DNA of 64,000 bases from Prorocentrum cordatum (Eukaryota; Sar; Dinophyceae; Prorocentrales; Prorocentraceae): contig CAUYUJ010009591.1 in NCBI GenBank assembly GCA_963575745.1, positions 179,438-243,437 of the forward strand, written 5' to 3'. The notes under the pieces were generated by a model. That model made no database searches. It was given only the letters and a program-made list of their open reading frames with translations, and was not told the origin of the DNA. Every line of letters begins with the position of its first letter. The stretch's first letter is position 1. A program made the translations under genes and the position numbers. Shown here one piece after another: positions 22,254 to 33,662 of this stretch.

Positions 22254-22407
22254 GGTTGGGTGGATCTCCCGAGCTTTCCGCCGCCACAAGCGGTGCGCGG
22301 GGTCAGAACAGGAACGCGCAGGCTACGCTTTTCGTGGGGCGTTGCTGCGTTTTTGCTCTGACCGCACACCGCTTGAGGCGACGGAGAACTTGGGAAATCC
22401 ATCCAAC
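22254..22407. repeat. 154-bp imperfect hairpin
   Basis: The left arm (22254-22310, GGTTGGGTGGATCTCCCGAG...) pairs with the right arm (22351-22407, ...CTTGGGAAATCCATCCAAC), including GTCAGAACA against TGCTCTGAC, with about four of five bases complementary. Pairing seems to continue into the 40-base centre. It could be a MITE or a folded RNA. I see no target duplication. Confidence 0.6.
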
Positions 22408-22410
22408 ATC

Positions 22411-23590
22411 GGGGGCGGCCAAGAGGGGGGCGTCCAAGAGGGAGGGGCGCAAGACATGGCCATCGGCACTTGCGCTGCCCAGGGGGGGCCCAGGAACGCA
22501 TTGAAACAAGAAGAGGCGCCATGAAAACTGAAGAAAGATTTTGGACCCCACCATGATGTCTCCATTCCCCATCAATCATCACCCCCCTTTTGGCCTCCCC
22601 CGACAGAAGTGTCCGCCGAAGGGGGCGCCAGGAATCGGGCGTTGGTTGAACTGGGTTTAGTGGGATTTGGACTAATGATGTGTATTGGGGGGCGCCCCCC
22701 CCGCCCCGTTGCACTAACCGGAACCGCCGTCACCCGAAAAAACACAAGCTACGGCAGACCTGGTTTTTAATGATTCTGACCTATTTACAAGCTCCAGGGC
22801 CCTACCAGTAACCTGGTCCCCTTACCTGGCGTCCCAGCTATGCCCGAAAGAAAGCAGGGTGACGGAGAGGCCGGCTGCTGCCCCCATGGACGACGTCCGC
22901 GGGTGCGCCCGCGGGAACCGCGGGGCGCGTGGGTGCGCCAGAGAAGAGGCCGGGGATCACGAGCGGCGGTCATGTCCGCAAGGTATCGGGGGCGCGCAAA
23001 CATGGATGAGCGATCCATGGGGGCACCTCCCCGAAGTGCGACCGGTGCCGCCTCGCTCGGCGGCGGAAATTCGCGATTCCCCAAGCGAGCGGGACCGCGT
23101 CGCCAAGCCATGCCCCCTGGATCCACGTTTGCGATCGCCCGAAGGCAAAGAAAACCTATCAGTGGAGGCCCCCCCCCCGAGAAAAAATCAAAGCTGGCCA
23201 GCGCGCCGGAGACTGCGGGGCCCGAGCGTTCGCGAATTTTCTCTGAGGCCTGCACCCGCGCCCTCCTGGCCCCCCTCTCCCGCCCCCTTCCCGCCTTCCC
23301 CTGACGCCGGTTTGTTTCTATATGCGTCGGCTCCTTCCGCTCGGTTTTGAAGCCCCCCTGGAAGAGGACTTCCCGGGAGAGATGGGGGGGGAAACCGACT
23401 GCCCCCGATGGTAATCCCCTGGGGATGACAAAGTTCGGGGGTCTGGCGGGGATAATCGACAATCTTTCCGGCGACTGTGATGATGATGACGACGATGATC
23501 CCGGGCGCTAGCGTAGACTGACCTTGCAGATCTCGGCGCAAGACTGACTGGAGAGATCTCGAGTCTCGCGGCTGCAACTTGCCCGCGCAA
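22411..23590. other. No gene recognised
   Basis: Overlapping open frames on both strands (up to 225 codons on minus, 22785-23462) have no family motif. GACGTCCGCGGGTGCGCCCG occurs at about 22885 and again at 22228, a short dispersed repeat. Confidence 0.4.
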
Positions 23591-23598
23591 GAGAGGTC

Positions 23599-26500
23599 CT
23601 AAGCGCTCCTGGCCAAGAAACCTCTCTTGCGAACGACCTCGAACCACTCGCCCACACAGGCTCGGCGCCCTTTGGGGCCGCGCTTGCGCGGGAAGCACTC
23701 GGCGCAGGCCTGGGCGGCAGCGCTTGCCTCCTCGAAGGTGGCGTGCTTCGGCTCTACCGCCGCGGGGTCCTTGAAGGGCTTGAACTTGGCCTTGCTCTCG
23801 GCCCTGGCCTTTGCCATGGCCTTGGCCTTGGCCAAGTCGTTGCCGCTGGTCCCCATGAGGTGTTTGACCCACTCGTTGCCTCGGGCGCGCATCGCGCTGA
23901 TGCTCGCGGGCGCCCAGCGGCCCTCGCCTCAGATCCCGCGCAGAGCGCGCTCGATCCAGCGACGCGCCCACAGGCCGCAGGACCAGGCGTCGACCTGGAA
24001 CATCGCGTTGCCCCTCGCAGGGCTTGCCTCGCCAGGTCCAGCGGCGCCGAGCTCGCGGCGGATCCTCGCGGCGGCCCTGGAAGGCCATGCGCGAACCCGA
24101 CCCGCGATTGCTGAGGAGGAGGGCGGGGTTCACTTCGCTCGGCAGCTCCCGAGCAGAGTGAACCCGACCTCCCCCTTTTCAGAAATCGCGGGGTGTAGGT
24201 GTGAGTTCGCATGTGGCCCTTCAGGCCTGCCTGGCGTTCTCGGACGGCCGCTTGAGGGCGCCGCGGCACTCCGCCGCGACGCCCCCGCTGGCCCTCGAGA
24301 CCTTGGCGGGCGTTGCTACAAGTGCCCCCTGCCCAGGGCGCCTCCAGGATTCGCTCCGAAACGGAGCGAAAAACTGGGGGCGCCTTGGGGCACGGACAAC
24401 TGTAGCAACCACCGACCTTGAGGGTGGTGTAGTGCGCGGGCGCCTCGGGGTGCACGCAGATCAGGACGTGCTCGGCCTCGTGGACTCTCGGCCACGCGCT
24501 TCTGCTCTTCGGGCTGCTGGGCGGCGGGTTCGCCCTCGCCCTGGCCCTCTCGAGCCAAGGCGACGGCCGCCGCGGGCTCGACCGCCAGGACGGCCCCGGG
24601 GGCGCCCACGCGCTCCTCGATCTCGCCCAGCAGCGCGCGCAATGTGCCCAACTCGAGGGCGTCGCCCTTGACGATCTGCTCGCAGGTCATGATCGCGTAC
24701 TCTTTGGCGAGCTCGGCGCGGCGAGCCAGTCTGGCGCGGCGCCAGTCGAGCGCGCGCGGCTCGGGAAACCTGTAGTCCTACTCGATCGTGACCCGTGGCG
24801 CTCGGGATTCACGGGCACTCGTTAGCTCCCGCCTGCTTCCGCGTCGCGGCGTCAAAAATCCGCCGCCGCCCCCGCCGCCAGCTTTCCGCCAACTTCTGCC
24901 GTCGCTTCCGCCGCTCCCGCGAGCTCCCGCTTGCTTCCGCCGCCTCGGGCGGAAGCAGGCGCGAGTGCCTGTGAGCCCCCGAGCCTCGCTGCTGTCGGCC
25001 TGAAAGATCGCCGCGGTTCCCACCTCGTGGACGCGCAGGCGGCGCGCGTCCTCGGCGCCCAAGACCCGCCAGACGTCCTGCACTCTGCCGCGCCTGCCCT
25101 CGCGGACCCCCTCCTCGGCGACGCGGGCCCTTTTTGCCGTGCCATGGAAAGTCCTCGCAAGCCTCGTGGCCTGTGTTCGCCTTGGTCTTCGCTTTCTGCT
25201 TGGCGTTATGTCCGCTTGCGCCTTGGCCATGAACTCCCGGGAGAAGCTCGCCTTGGCCTTCGGCGGCCTGCCCGTGAGCTTCGCCTGGGCCACGCCTCGG
25301 CTTCGGTGCTCAACCGATGCCCCGCCGCCAAGTCTCAGCCTTCGCGCGCTGCCACTTGCGCCGCAGCTTGCCCAGGAACTGGCCCGACAACTTGGACGCC
25401 CACTTGCTCTTGCGTGGACTTGTTCGCGACACCTTGATTCGGTTCTCGAAGGCGCGCGGGAACTGGATCTCCTTGATCCGCCCTTCTGGCGTTCTGAGTA
25501 TGTCCTTCTGCTCGTCGGCGAGCTCGAGGTCATGTTCTCGGAGCTCCAGGAGGCAGGGGTTCTGGTCCTGCTCGTAGTCATTGGGCAAGTCGCCCTGGTG
25601 CAAGCAGCTCCCGTCGAGGGCGTTCCACTCGGGCACGGGCGGCACGCCCTCGGGAAACCTCTGCGCCTCCTCCAGGCGCTCGCTCGCCAGGCTCTGATCG
25701 ACGCCGCGGCCGGGCTCGACGGAGTAGCTCCACGACTCCACGCCCGCGACGACCTTGAGCTCGCCCTGCTCCGTCGGCCGGGCCGCGAGCATTTGGTCCC
25801 CTCGCAGCCCATGGAGCGGCGCAGCGCCCTTGCTCTTCTCGCGGAAGCGGGCGTAGGCCTCGGAGACGCAGTAGAGGCACTCGTAGGGCCCCCATTGGGT
25901 CGGAAGCTTGCACTGCTTCTGGGGCTCTACCTTGGCCTTCTGGATCCAGTCCTGCACCATGGCCCAATGCATCTCTGCCTTGACCTCTCGGATCATGGCC
26001 TTGAACAGACCGCGCTCGCGGATGCCCGGCCCCTGCAAGACGCTCGCGACGTCGGGGGCCACGGGCGCGTAGACCACGCATTTTCGAATCACTCTCGGAG
26101 CGCCACTGCCTCGGTCCCCTGGCTCGAGAGGCAGTCTGCGAACACGAGGCTCTGGCCGCGCTGCTGCTTGGTGAAGTCGACGGCCCAGGATGCGACGAGC
26201 TCGTCCGCACAGGCCCTGGGCTGCCCCCACGCGTCAACGGCCTCGAAGACCCTCGCGCGTTCCTCCTCGGAGAACTCGGGCAGGGCGTTGCGCCAGCCCT
26301 GGAGCAATGCTCCTAGGGGCCCGCCTGCTCCGAAGCGCCCCGCCTCGCCGTCGCCCCGCTCGCAGGTGGCGTCGCGCCGCCAGGTGCCCTCTTCGAGGTT
26401 CAAGTCGCTCGCTCGGCAGCGCCTTCCGCAGGGGGCGAGGAGCGCGCCGCGCTTCTCGGCGGACTTGGGCCCCCTGCTCGGGTCGAACCAGCCCTCGACT

Positions 26501-26690
26501 GCGGAGATACTGATGAGAGCGATCCTGCGCTTGTCACCTGCGCTCGAGTAGGCCTGGCCCACTTGCCCCTTCATGTCGGGGTGCTCTGTCAAGTGCTTGG
26601 CCTTCTCGGACTCGACGGCTGCCTTGTCCTCCTCGGCCTGCGTCTCGCAGCGCTTGCGGCGGAGGTTCTGGATGCGTCTCTTGGCGCCTG
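23599..26690 (-). pseudogene. Fragmented minus-strand coding region, unknown function
   Basis: Several minus frames read as credible protein: 26690-26089 (charged helix, then KRRIALISISAVEGWFDP and SEEERARVFEAVDAWG); 26100-25310 (VIRKCVVYAPVAPDVASV, KAEMHWAMVQDWIQKAK, QWGPYECLYCVSEAYARF); about 25320-25010 (basic, then DVWRVLGAEDARRLRVHEV); 24690-24460 (MTCEQIVKGDALELGTLRAL); about 24450-24350 (TTLKVGGCYSCPCPKAP); and 23892-23599 (MRARGNEWVKHLMGTSG... VGEWFEVVRKRG). The step from VALRE to VIRKC near 26090 is a one-base frame change without an obvious intron. Other gaps could be introns or decay. I recognise no family. It could be a multi-exon gene with sequence errors or a pseudogene. A start codon is not fixed because the 103-bp array lies just upstream. 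Confidence 0.45.
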
Positions 26691-27575
26691 CAACGTTGAT
26701 CCGCGTGGGGCCCACCTCCGCTGGGGCCTCCCAGGAGCCCACGAAAGTGACGACAGTTGCGCAGATCGCAAGCCCCCCAGGATGCGGCGAGCTACCGAGG
26801 TGACACGCGTGGGACCCACCTCCGCTGGGCCTCCCAGGAGCCCACGAAAGTGTCGACAGTTGCGCCGATCGCAAGCCCCCCAGGGGGCGGCGAGCTACCG
26901 AGGTGATCCGCGTGGGACCCACCTCCGCTGGGCCTCCCAGGAGCCCACGAAAGTGGCGACAGTTGCGCCGATCGCAAGCCACCCAGGGGGCGGCGAGCTA
27001 CGGAGGTGATCCGCGTGGGACCCACCTCCGCTGGGCCTCCAAGGAACCACGAAAGTGGCGACAGTTGCGCAGATCGCAAGCCCCCCAGGGGGCGGCGAGC
27101 TACCGAGGTGATCCGCGTGGGACCCACCTCCGCTGTGCCTCCAGGACGAAGCCCAGTGGCGCGACAGTTGCGCCGATCGCAAGCCACCCAGGGGGCGGCG
27201 AGACCGAGGTGATCGCTGGCCCTCCCAGGAGCCCACGAAAGTGTCGACAGTTGCGCCGATCGCAAGCCACCCAGGGGGCGGCGAGCTACCGAGGTGATCC
27301 GCGTGGGACCCACCTCCGCTGGCCCTCCCAGGAGCCCACGAAAGTGTCGACAGTTGCGCCGATCGCAAGCCACCCAGGGGGCGGCGAGCTACCGAGGTGA
27401 TCCGCGTGGGACCCACCTCCGCTGGCCCTCCCAGGAGCCCACGAAAGTGTCGACAGTTGCGCCGATCGCAAGCCACCCAGGGGGCGGCGAGCTACCGAGG
27501 TGATCCGCGTGGGACCCACCTCCGCTGGGCCTCCCGGGAGCCCACGAAAGTGGCGACGGTTGCGCAGATCGCAAG
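26690..27575. repeat. 103-bp tandem array, about 8 units
   Basis: Units begin GATCCGCGTGGGACCCACCT and continue through CTCCCAGGAGCCCACGAAAG, TGGCGACAGTTGCGCAGATC and CCCCCAGGGGGCGGCGAGC. Starts are at 26903, 27006, 27109, 27294, 27397 and 27500, exactly 103 bp apart except for a shortened pair between 27109 and 27294. Units here are much more alike than in the sister array at 19090-20585, which suggests more recent amplification or homogenisation. Confidence 0.9.
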
Positions 27576-27584
27576 CCCGACGGC

Positions 27585-27720
27585 ACGAGAGAAGAGGAGA
27601 GGGGAACACAGGAAACAGGAGAGGAGGGGAGGAGAGGGGAGGAGAGGGGAGGAGGAGGAGGATGGGGCGACCACACTGCTCTATTCAAAAGGAGTACCCC
27701 AACAATAGGAGGACTGGGAA
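27585..27720. repeat. GGAGAGGGGA tract and array tail
   Basis: A purine run (27590-27660) is followed by TTCAAAAGGAGTACCCCAAC and TGGGAAAAAATAGAC, a diverged version of the tail after the arrays at 2876 and 44840. Confidence 0.65.
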
Positions 27721-27807
27721 AAAATAGACAAAAAATACTCCAACAATGAACAAAAATATTCAAAACAACGTCCCCAGACCGTTCTTTGACTATTTTCAAA
27801 TTTTCCT

Positions 27808-27831
27808 CCTGTAGGGGGACGTGCCCGACTT
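27808..27831. repeat. Right-type inverted end of the composite element family
   Basis: CCTGTAGGGGGACGTGCCCG followed by ACTT matches the right end of the 1.9-kb element and is complementary at 22 of 24 positions to 28173-28196. It lies downstream of the 103-bp array and its tail, as the right end does in the 1.9-kb element. No matching left end was found before the array. Confidence 0.6.
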
Positions 27832-28168
27832 GATCCTTGCCCCCCCGCATGAATCCCCCGGGGCGCCCCGGGCGGCCACGGCGTGCATGGCGTGCCTGCC
27901 GCAGCGCGAAGGCCAGGCGGAAATGCACGGGCCAGAGGCGCAGCGCGGTGGAGACCTCCGCGACGACGCGGGGGCTCCTGGGCGCGCGCGCGGGGCGCGG
28001 GGCGCCTCCCGCGGCGTCCCGCGGGTTCGGAGGGGGGAGGAGTCTTGAGATTGGGTTCCGCGGGGGCCGACCGTCCGCGGGGAACCGCTCCCGTTGACGG
28101 CCCCGGGGCCCTGCGAGGGCCCCCGGAGGCGGAGAACGGACCCAAGACCTCCAGTCGCGGTTGTTGTT
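27832..28168. other. GC-rich spacer, no gene recognised
   Basis: Plus frames of 75-135 codons and a minus frame overlap here without motifs. The segment is flanked by the inverted ends at 27808 and 28173. Confidence 0.4.
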
Positions 28169-28170
28169 TT

Positions 28171-28325
28171 TCAAGTCGGGCGTGTCCCCCTACAGGCGGA
28201 TTTTGGACGAAAACCGAAACAAACATGTCTTTAGAACATTACCCCCAAAACATCAAAAAACCGTGCCCAGACTATTTTGACTATTTGTGAATATTCCCCC
28301 TGTAGAGGGACATGCCCGACTTAAT
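28171..28325. mobile_element. ~150-bp MITE of the composite family
   Basis: AAGTCGGGCGTGTCCCCCTA and CAGG at 28173-28196 and the inverted copy CCTGTAGAGGGACATGCCCG plus ACTT at 28299-28322 bound A-rich sequence. The left inner part (GGATTTTGGACGAAAA) matches the left inner part of the 1.9-kb element. The right inner part (GACTATTTGTGAATATT) matches its right side. It is best seen as an internal deletion product of that element. No convincing target duplication is seen. Confidence 0.65.
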
Positions 28326-28329
28326 TTTG

Positions 28330-29285
28330 GTTCCAAGACGCGATGGGGTTCCCCCTCCCGACTTCTGAGGGAATGTTATGCCCCCCCTGCCTGCTCTCCC
28401 CGTATACTCATCCCTCGCCGCGCGCGCGGGGCGCGGGGAGCCCCCGCGGCGTCTCTCAGATGCGGAGAGGCGGATCCTTAAAAAAACACGACAGGAGGTG
28501 TTGCTAGCAGAGGGCAGGAAATCCACCCCGATAGTAAGCACCCTGACACGCGAAGCCGTTTGGTAAACGAACCCACAGAACGATTCAAACAGGGCAGGGC
28601 TGTTTGGTAAACGCCCGGGTCCGGGTGGCTGTTCCTCCATTGATTTGCACTCTTTTCTGTTGTTTCGGCCTCCAGGGGCCCTTTACCCGGCATCGGGACC
28701 GTCAAAAAACCGTTTGGGATGAGAAACCAGTCCGGGGGAATAAGTCGAGATCTCTGGGGGCTCAGCTTTTTGAGTGGCAACGTCAAGGTGGAGGGGAAGA
28801 ATGGGGGACCCTGACTGAACGCGGAAACGTCGTGTCAATTCGTGCATCATCCTCGCGAATCGGCGACGGCCGGCATGGACCATGACCGAGATCGGCGTCG
28901 ACAAAATCCCACAACACCTTGGCCATGGTCAACATGTTTCTTCCCCCGAAAGGGACCGCTCCTTTCGGCCCAAAACGGGGATCTGCTGACCCGGGTCAAT
29001 CCACACCCGGGTCAGTCGAGCCTTGCAGGATCCTGCACCCAAACCCGGGTCAATGCGACCCTGGCCCTGCGGGATCCTGCAAGATCGGGCGCTCTGGCTG
29101 ATCCCCGTTTGCATTGACCCCCGCCTCGAACCTCCAGGAGGACGGGGGGCGGGAGGAGAGCAGGGGCTGCTCCCGAGAGCGACGGCGACGATGACGACGA
29201 CGCCGACGACGAGCGGGGCGCCCAGTGGGCGGGCGGGCGGAACTCGAAACGTAAACTGCACTCTGTGATAGGGACCGGGGAAGAT
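28330..29285. other. No gene recognised; short recurrent motifs
   Basis: GTTTGGTAAACG occurs at about 28558 and 28599. CCGGGTCA phrases recur at 28990-29050 beside GCAGGATCCTGC. A GACGAC tract lies at 29170-29215. Open frames are short and unassigned. Confidence 0.4.
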
Positions 29286-29291
29286 TACACT

Positions 29292-29328
29292 AGAACCATC
29301 GCGCGCGCTTTGCGCGCGCTCAAGTTCT
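29292..29328. other. GCGCGCGC hairpin bordering a CTTGGGG array
   Basis: AGAAC, then GCGCGCGC-TTT-GCGCGCGC, then GTTCT form a near-perfect stem. The same arrangement (ACACTA..., GCGCGCGC stem, ...TTAGGTTCTT) stands at 37228-37265 and 53764-53808, each time at the edge of a CTTGGGG array. Confidence 0.7.
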
Positions 29329-29394
29329 AAACAGGCTGGATGGTCGAACTCTTGAGGATCTCTTTGTTATGATACACTTCTTCTCTGGGTCTTC

Positions 29395-30640
29395 CAAGAA
29401 CCACGAAGCCGGCCCAAGTGGCTTCCAAGACTTCTTATGGTCCACCCACCGCGGCCCAAGGCAGGCCCAAGAGGCACTTTGCGGGACCTTCTATTCGCCG
29501 CGGCTGGACGCAGCCGGAGGTCGAGGGAGGAAAAGGGGAGGTGAAGGGATTCCCTGGGGGAGAAGGAGGAAGATGAACAGTTGGAGAAGGTGGAGGAGGC
29601 CGCAGAGAAGGAGGAACATGAGAAGGAAGAAGAGGAGGAGGAGAAGGAGGAGATACGATATTCCCATGTTTGCAAGCGTAGCCAAGCTACCAGGCGAGCT
29701 TGAAAAACAAAATGTCGGAATTCCTTTTTTGAAGTGCCCTCGGGGCCTCTTTCGGGGCTCTTCGCGGCCTCTTTGAAGCTTATTGGGGGCCTCTTGAAGC
29801 CTCCTGGGGGTCTCTTGGGGCGAGAATCTCGGGTTCTCAGCTCACGTTCCCGATCCTGGGCCGCGGTTTGGGCCTCTCGGGCCGTCTTAGACGTCTCTTC
29901 GGCTGTTTTGGAGCCGTCTTCGGGTCGTCTTAGGCCGCTTTTGAAGCCTATTACCCGTCTTGGGGCGATCCTCGGGGCCTCTTGGGGCGTCTTGCAGCGC
30001 CGGGAAGCGGAACAGGCGGAAGCGCCAGAATTGTTCAAAAACCAAAATGGAAAATACATGTTACTTGGCTTCTTCGAGCTCCTCTTGGAGGCCTCTTGGG
30101 TACCTTAGGGGGCCTCTGGGGCTCTCTCGGGGGCTGGGCCTCCAGGGGGCCTCTTCGGGCAGAACGCTCGAATTGTCGGTTCGTGCCACCCCTCTTGGGC
30201 CCCATTTCGGGCCATCTTGGGGCTCTCTTGGACGGTGTTGGCCCCTTCTTGGGCCGTTTTTGGGCCTTTTTGGACCGCCTTGGGGCCCTGTTGGGAGCCC
30301 ATTGGGCCGTCTTTGGACGGTCTTGGAGGCCTCTGGGGCCATCTAAGAATGTTGGAAGCCAATACCGCGAGGACACGAAAAACACTGAAAAGCGCAAGGA
30401 GCATCACTGATTTGTGCCTCTTTGGGTCCTCTTGGGGGTCCTCTTCGAGCGCTCTTGGGGCTTCTTTGGGGCCTCTTGGGCCGTCTTGGGGCCATCTTGG
30501 GCATCTGGAGCGTTCTTTGGCTGTCCTGGAAGCCTCTCGGACCCTGTTGGGCACTTTCTGGAGCCCTCTGGGCTCTCCGGGCTGCCTCTGGGAACAAGCC
30601 AGAGGGTATCAAAAAATGTTCCTGGATGGTTGCGGACTGG
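29395..30640. repeat. CTTGGGG/GGCCTCTTGGG array (inverse of CCAAGAGG)
   Basis: GGCCTCTTGGGG, GGCCGTCTTGGG and similar degenerate units make up two blocks separated by less repetitive spacers (about 29990-30065 and 30350-30415). It is the reverse complement of the arrays at 37, 8285, 45690 and 46440. A GAAGGAGGA tract interrupts at 29560-29660. Its open frames, for example 230 codons on minus, are repeat artefacts. Confidence 0.85.
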
Positions 30641-30674
30641 GCGCCCCCAGGCCAGAGGGCGGTCTCTTTAACTA

Positions 30675-32212
30675 TATATATATATATATATGCACATACA
30701 TACACACATACATTCATACATTCATTCATTCATACATACAGACATACGCACATACATACATATATGCATACGTACATGCATGCAAACATACGTACATACA
30801 CACATACGTAGATACATGCATACATACATACGTACGTACATACATACGTCCATACATACATACGTACATACATACATCTATACATACGTACACACACATA
30901 CGGTTATACATACATGCACTCATACATACACACATCAGTGTTATAAACATGAATGAATACATGCATGCATACATACATACATACATAGATACATACGCGC
31001 GTGCATACTTATTTAAATGCATACATACAGACGTACGCACGCACATTCATACATACATGCATAGGTACGTACATACATACATACAACCATTAATACATAC
31101 ATACATACATACGTACGTACATACATACATACGTACGTGCAGACATTCACACATACACACGTACATACATACATACGTACATACATGCAAACGTACAGTC
31201 ATGCACACAAACATACAAACATGCATACATACATACGTGCATACACACACGTACGTACAGACATACATACGTACATACGTGCGTACGTACATACATACGT
31301 ACATACGGGGATACAGACATACAGACGTACAAACATACATAAAGACACACATGTATACATACGTACATGCGTACATACATACATGCATACGTAGTAACAG
31401 ACATACATACATACATACGTACATACACACATACGTACATACATACGCAAGTACATACATACAATCATATATGCCTGCATACATACGTACATACATGCAT
31501 ATATGAGTACAAACATACATACGTACGTACATATATGCATGCATACATGCACACGTACATACATGCATCCGTACGTACATACATACGTGTGCACGTACGT
31601 ACGTATATATATATATATGTATATGCATACATATATATATGTACATAGAAACCGACATACATGCGTACAAAGATCCCTACGTACATACATATGTACATAC
31701 ATACATATGTGCATACATACGTACATACATACATACGTACGTACATACATACATACGTGTAAACATCCGTACATACATACATACGTACGTTCATACAAAC
31801 GTACATACATACGAACATACATGCATACATACGTACATATATACCTACGGACGTATATACATACACACATAATGACATACATACATACGTACATGCATAC
31901 GTACATACATACATACCAGCATCCAGACATACATGCATGCGTACATACATACATACGTACGCACAAACATCCATACGTGGGTACATGAATACACACGTAC
32001 ATACATACATGCATGCAAACAAACATATATACAGGCAAACATACGTACATACATACATACATACATGCGTACATACATACATACGCACATGCGTGTATGC
32101 AAACATACATACGTACCTACAAGAACACATACATACAAACATACATACGTACATCCATACGTACATGCGTACACCCATACGTACATACGTGCGTACATAC
32201 ATACATAGATAG
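30675..32212. repeat. (ACAT)n microsatellite, left flank of LINE copy 1
   Basis: About 1.5 kb of ACAT with ACGT, ATGC and AAAC variants starts after a short TA run (30672-30690). The plus strand reads as Tyr/Ile/His/Thr repeats and the minus as Tyr/Val/Cys/Met repeats, giving open frames of several hundred codons without biological meaning. From about 31800 the sequence matches 47583 onward, marking the left edge of the large duplication. Confidence 0.95.
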
Positions 32213-32282
32213 ATGCATACGCTTTTTTCCCGTGCGAAATCGAGCAAACGCGCAGCCACGGCGCTCGACCCCGCCCAAAGGC

Positions 32283-33608
32283 TCAATCCGGGACCTTTGG
32301 GAGCTGCGCAATGCGTTGCGCCGCCAAGCATGCAAACGCCTCCGCGCTGCCACCCGCGCGGGGCAATTCCCCAAGGAGCAGCGCCGCCTGGCACCGCGCC
32401 GGCAGACGCCCCCGCCAACCCGGACACGCGCTCCCCAGCATGCTTGCTGCCGATGCCGAACTGTCGCCGCAGCGGAGGCAGATGACGTGGCCCGGCCCGT
32501 GCGCGAGGGCGTGGGGCCACCACGAGCGGCCGGCGAAAAACGCGGCCAGCATGTCCCCACTGCTGACGGGCGCGTCCGTTCCGCTGCGGCGCGGACAGGT
32601 CGGCGCTGGCGTCGCCCGGCCAGCGGGGGCGTCGGCCGCCGGGGCGGACGCCGCGCGGGCCCGGGTCCCGCGGCGCACGTTGCGCCAGTCGCACGGCCGG
32701 CGGCGGGCGGCGGGCGGCGCCGCCGCCAGGGCAGCCAGCTGCGTGGCTGCGAGCACGCGCTGCGCGGCCTCCAGCTGCTCGAGCTCCCTGCGGCGCGCGG
32801 CCACAGCTGCTGGTGGGGGGGCGCGCTGCGCCGCGGCTGCCCCAGCGTTGCCGTCGGCCGCCGCGTTGCCCAGGCGGCCCCGCTCGCGCAGCCCGCGCTC
32901 GCGCGCCTCCGCTGGCGTCAGGTGCGCGGGGACCCGCCGGGCCCTGAGCCTCCCGCTGCGGACTGCCTCAACCACCTGCAGCCAGAGGTCGGCGTGCCCC
33001 CGCTCCCGCGGGTCCGCGCCGGCCGCGGCCTGAGCGCAGCAGCGAACGGACGCACTTGCTGTCGGAAGCGAGATCGATGGGGCCCCCGACGGCGCGCGCG
33101 GCCGCCACCACCGCTGCGACCACGGCGCGCTGGGCTGTCTGCAGCCCGCCAACCGGGCCGCTGAGGTTGGGCTCGCCAGCGCCCTCGCAGCGCAGACCCC
33201 AAGTCGCGCGCGCCAGCATGGGGTCTGTCGGGCGGATGCACGCGCCGTCACTCCACGCAGTGCGGCGGGGCGCGTCGGGCTGCAGCTCGGCCTCCGGCGG
33301 GAACAGCGGGCCGTCGCGGCTGGCGGCGTCGGCGAGGGTAGCCGGGAGGGGCGGCGTGGCACCCCCGCGATGGCGACTCCTGCGGGCAGCTCCTGGCGGA
33401 AGGCAGCTGCGTCCGGGGGCGGGGCGCCCCGGGAGGTGAACGCTGCGGCCAACGCCGCGCGCCGCTTGCCCTCCCACGCCGGATTCACCCAAAAGCGGCG
33501 CTCGCGGTCCTCAGGGGCTAAGCCACAGCGCGGGCACGTCGCCGCCTGGCCATTCCACTTCGCCGCGACGGATTCCGTGGCGACGCTGCCGCAGATGGCA
33601 CTGCGCAA
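32283..33608 (-). pseudogene. LINE RNase H and zinc-finger region, copy 1
   Basis: This frame covers the C-terminal part of the polyprotein, but it is compromised. The first zinc finger reads CPRCGLAPEDRERRFWVNPAW, where copy 2 has Cys for the Asn. A 4-bp deletion near 33360 and a one-base insertion near 33050 relative to copy 2 throw the RNase H part out of frame. The second cysteine motif (CLRCGDSSASAASMLGSACP) near the end is intact. RNase H would degrade the RNA of the RNA/DNA hybrid during retrotransposition. This copy could not make it. Confidence 0.7.
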
Positions 33609-33662
33609 CGCCCCAGCGGCGTCGGCCCCAAGCGCACCGCCCTCGAGCAGACAGCGCGTCGC

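Noticed and set aside
30675-32700. Open frames of 300-430 codons rich in Tyr/Val/Cys/Met or Tyr/Ile/His/Thr
   Set aside because: They are translations of (ACAT)n and exist in several frames of both strands. The same applies to 36300-37230, 47583-47985 and 52054-53766.
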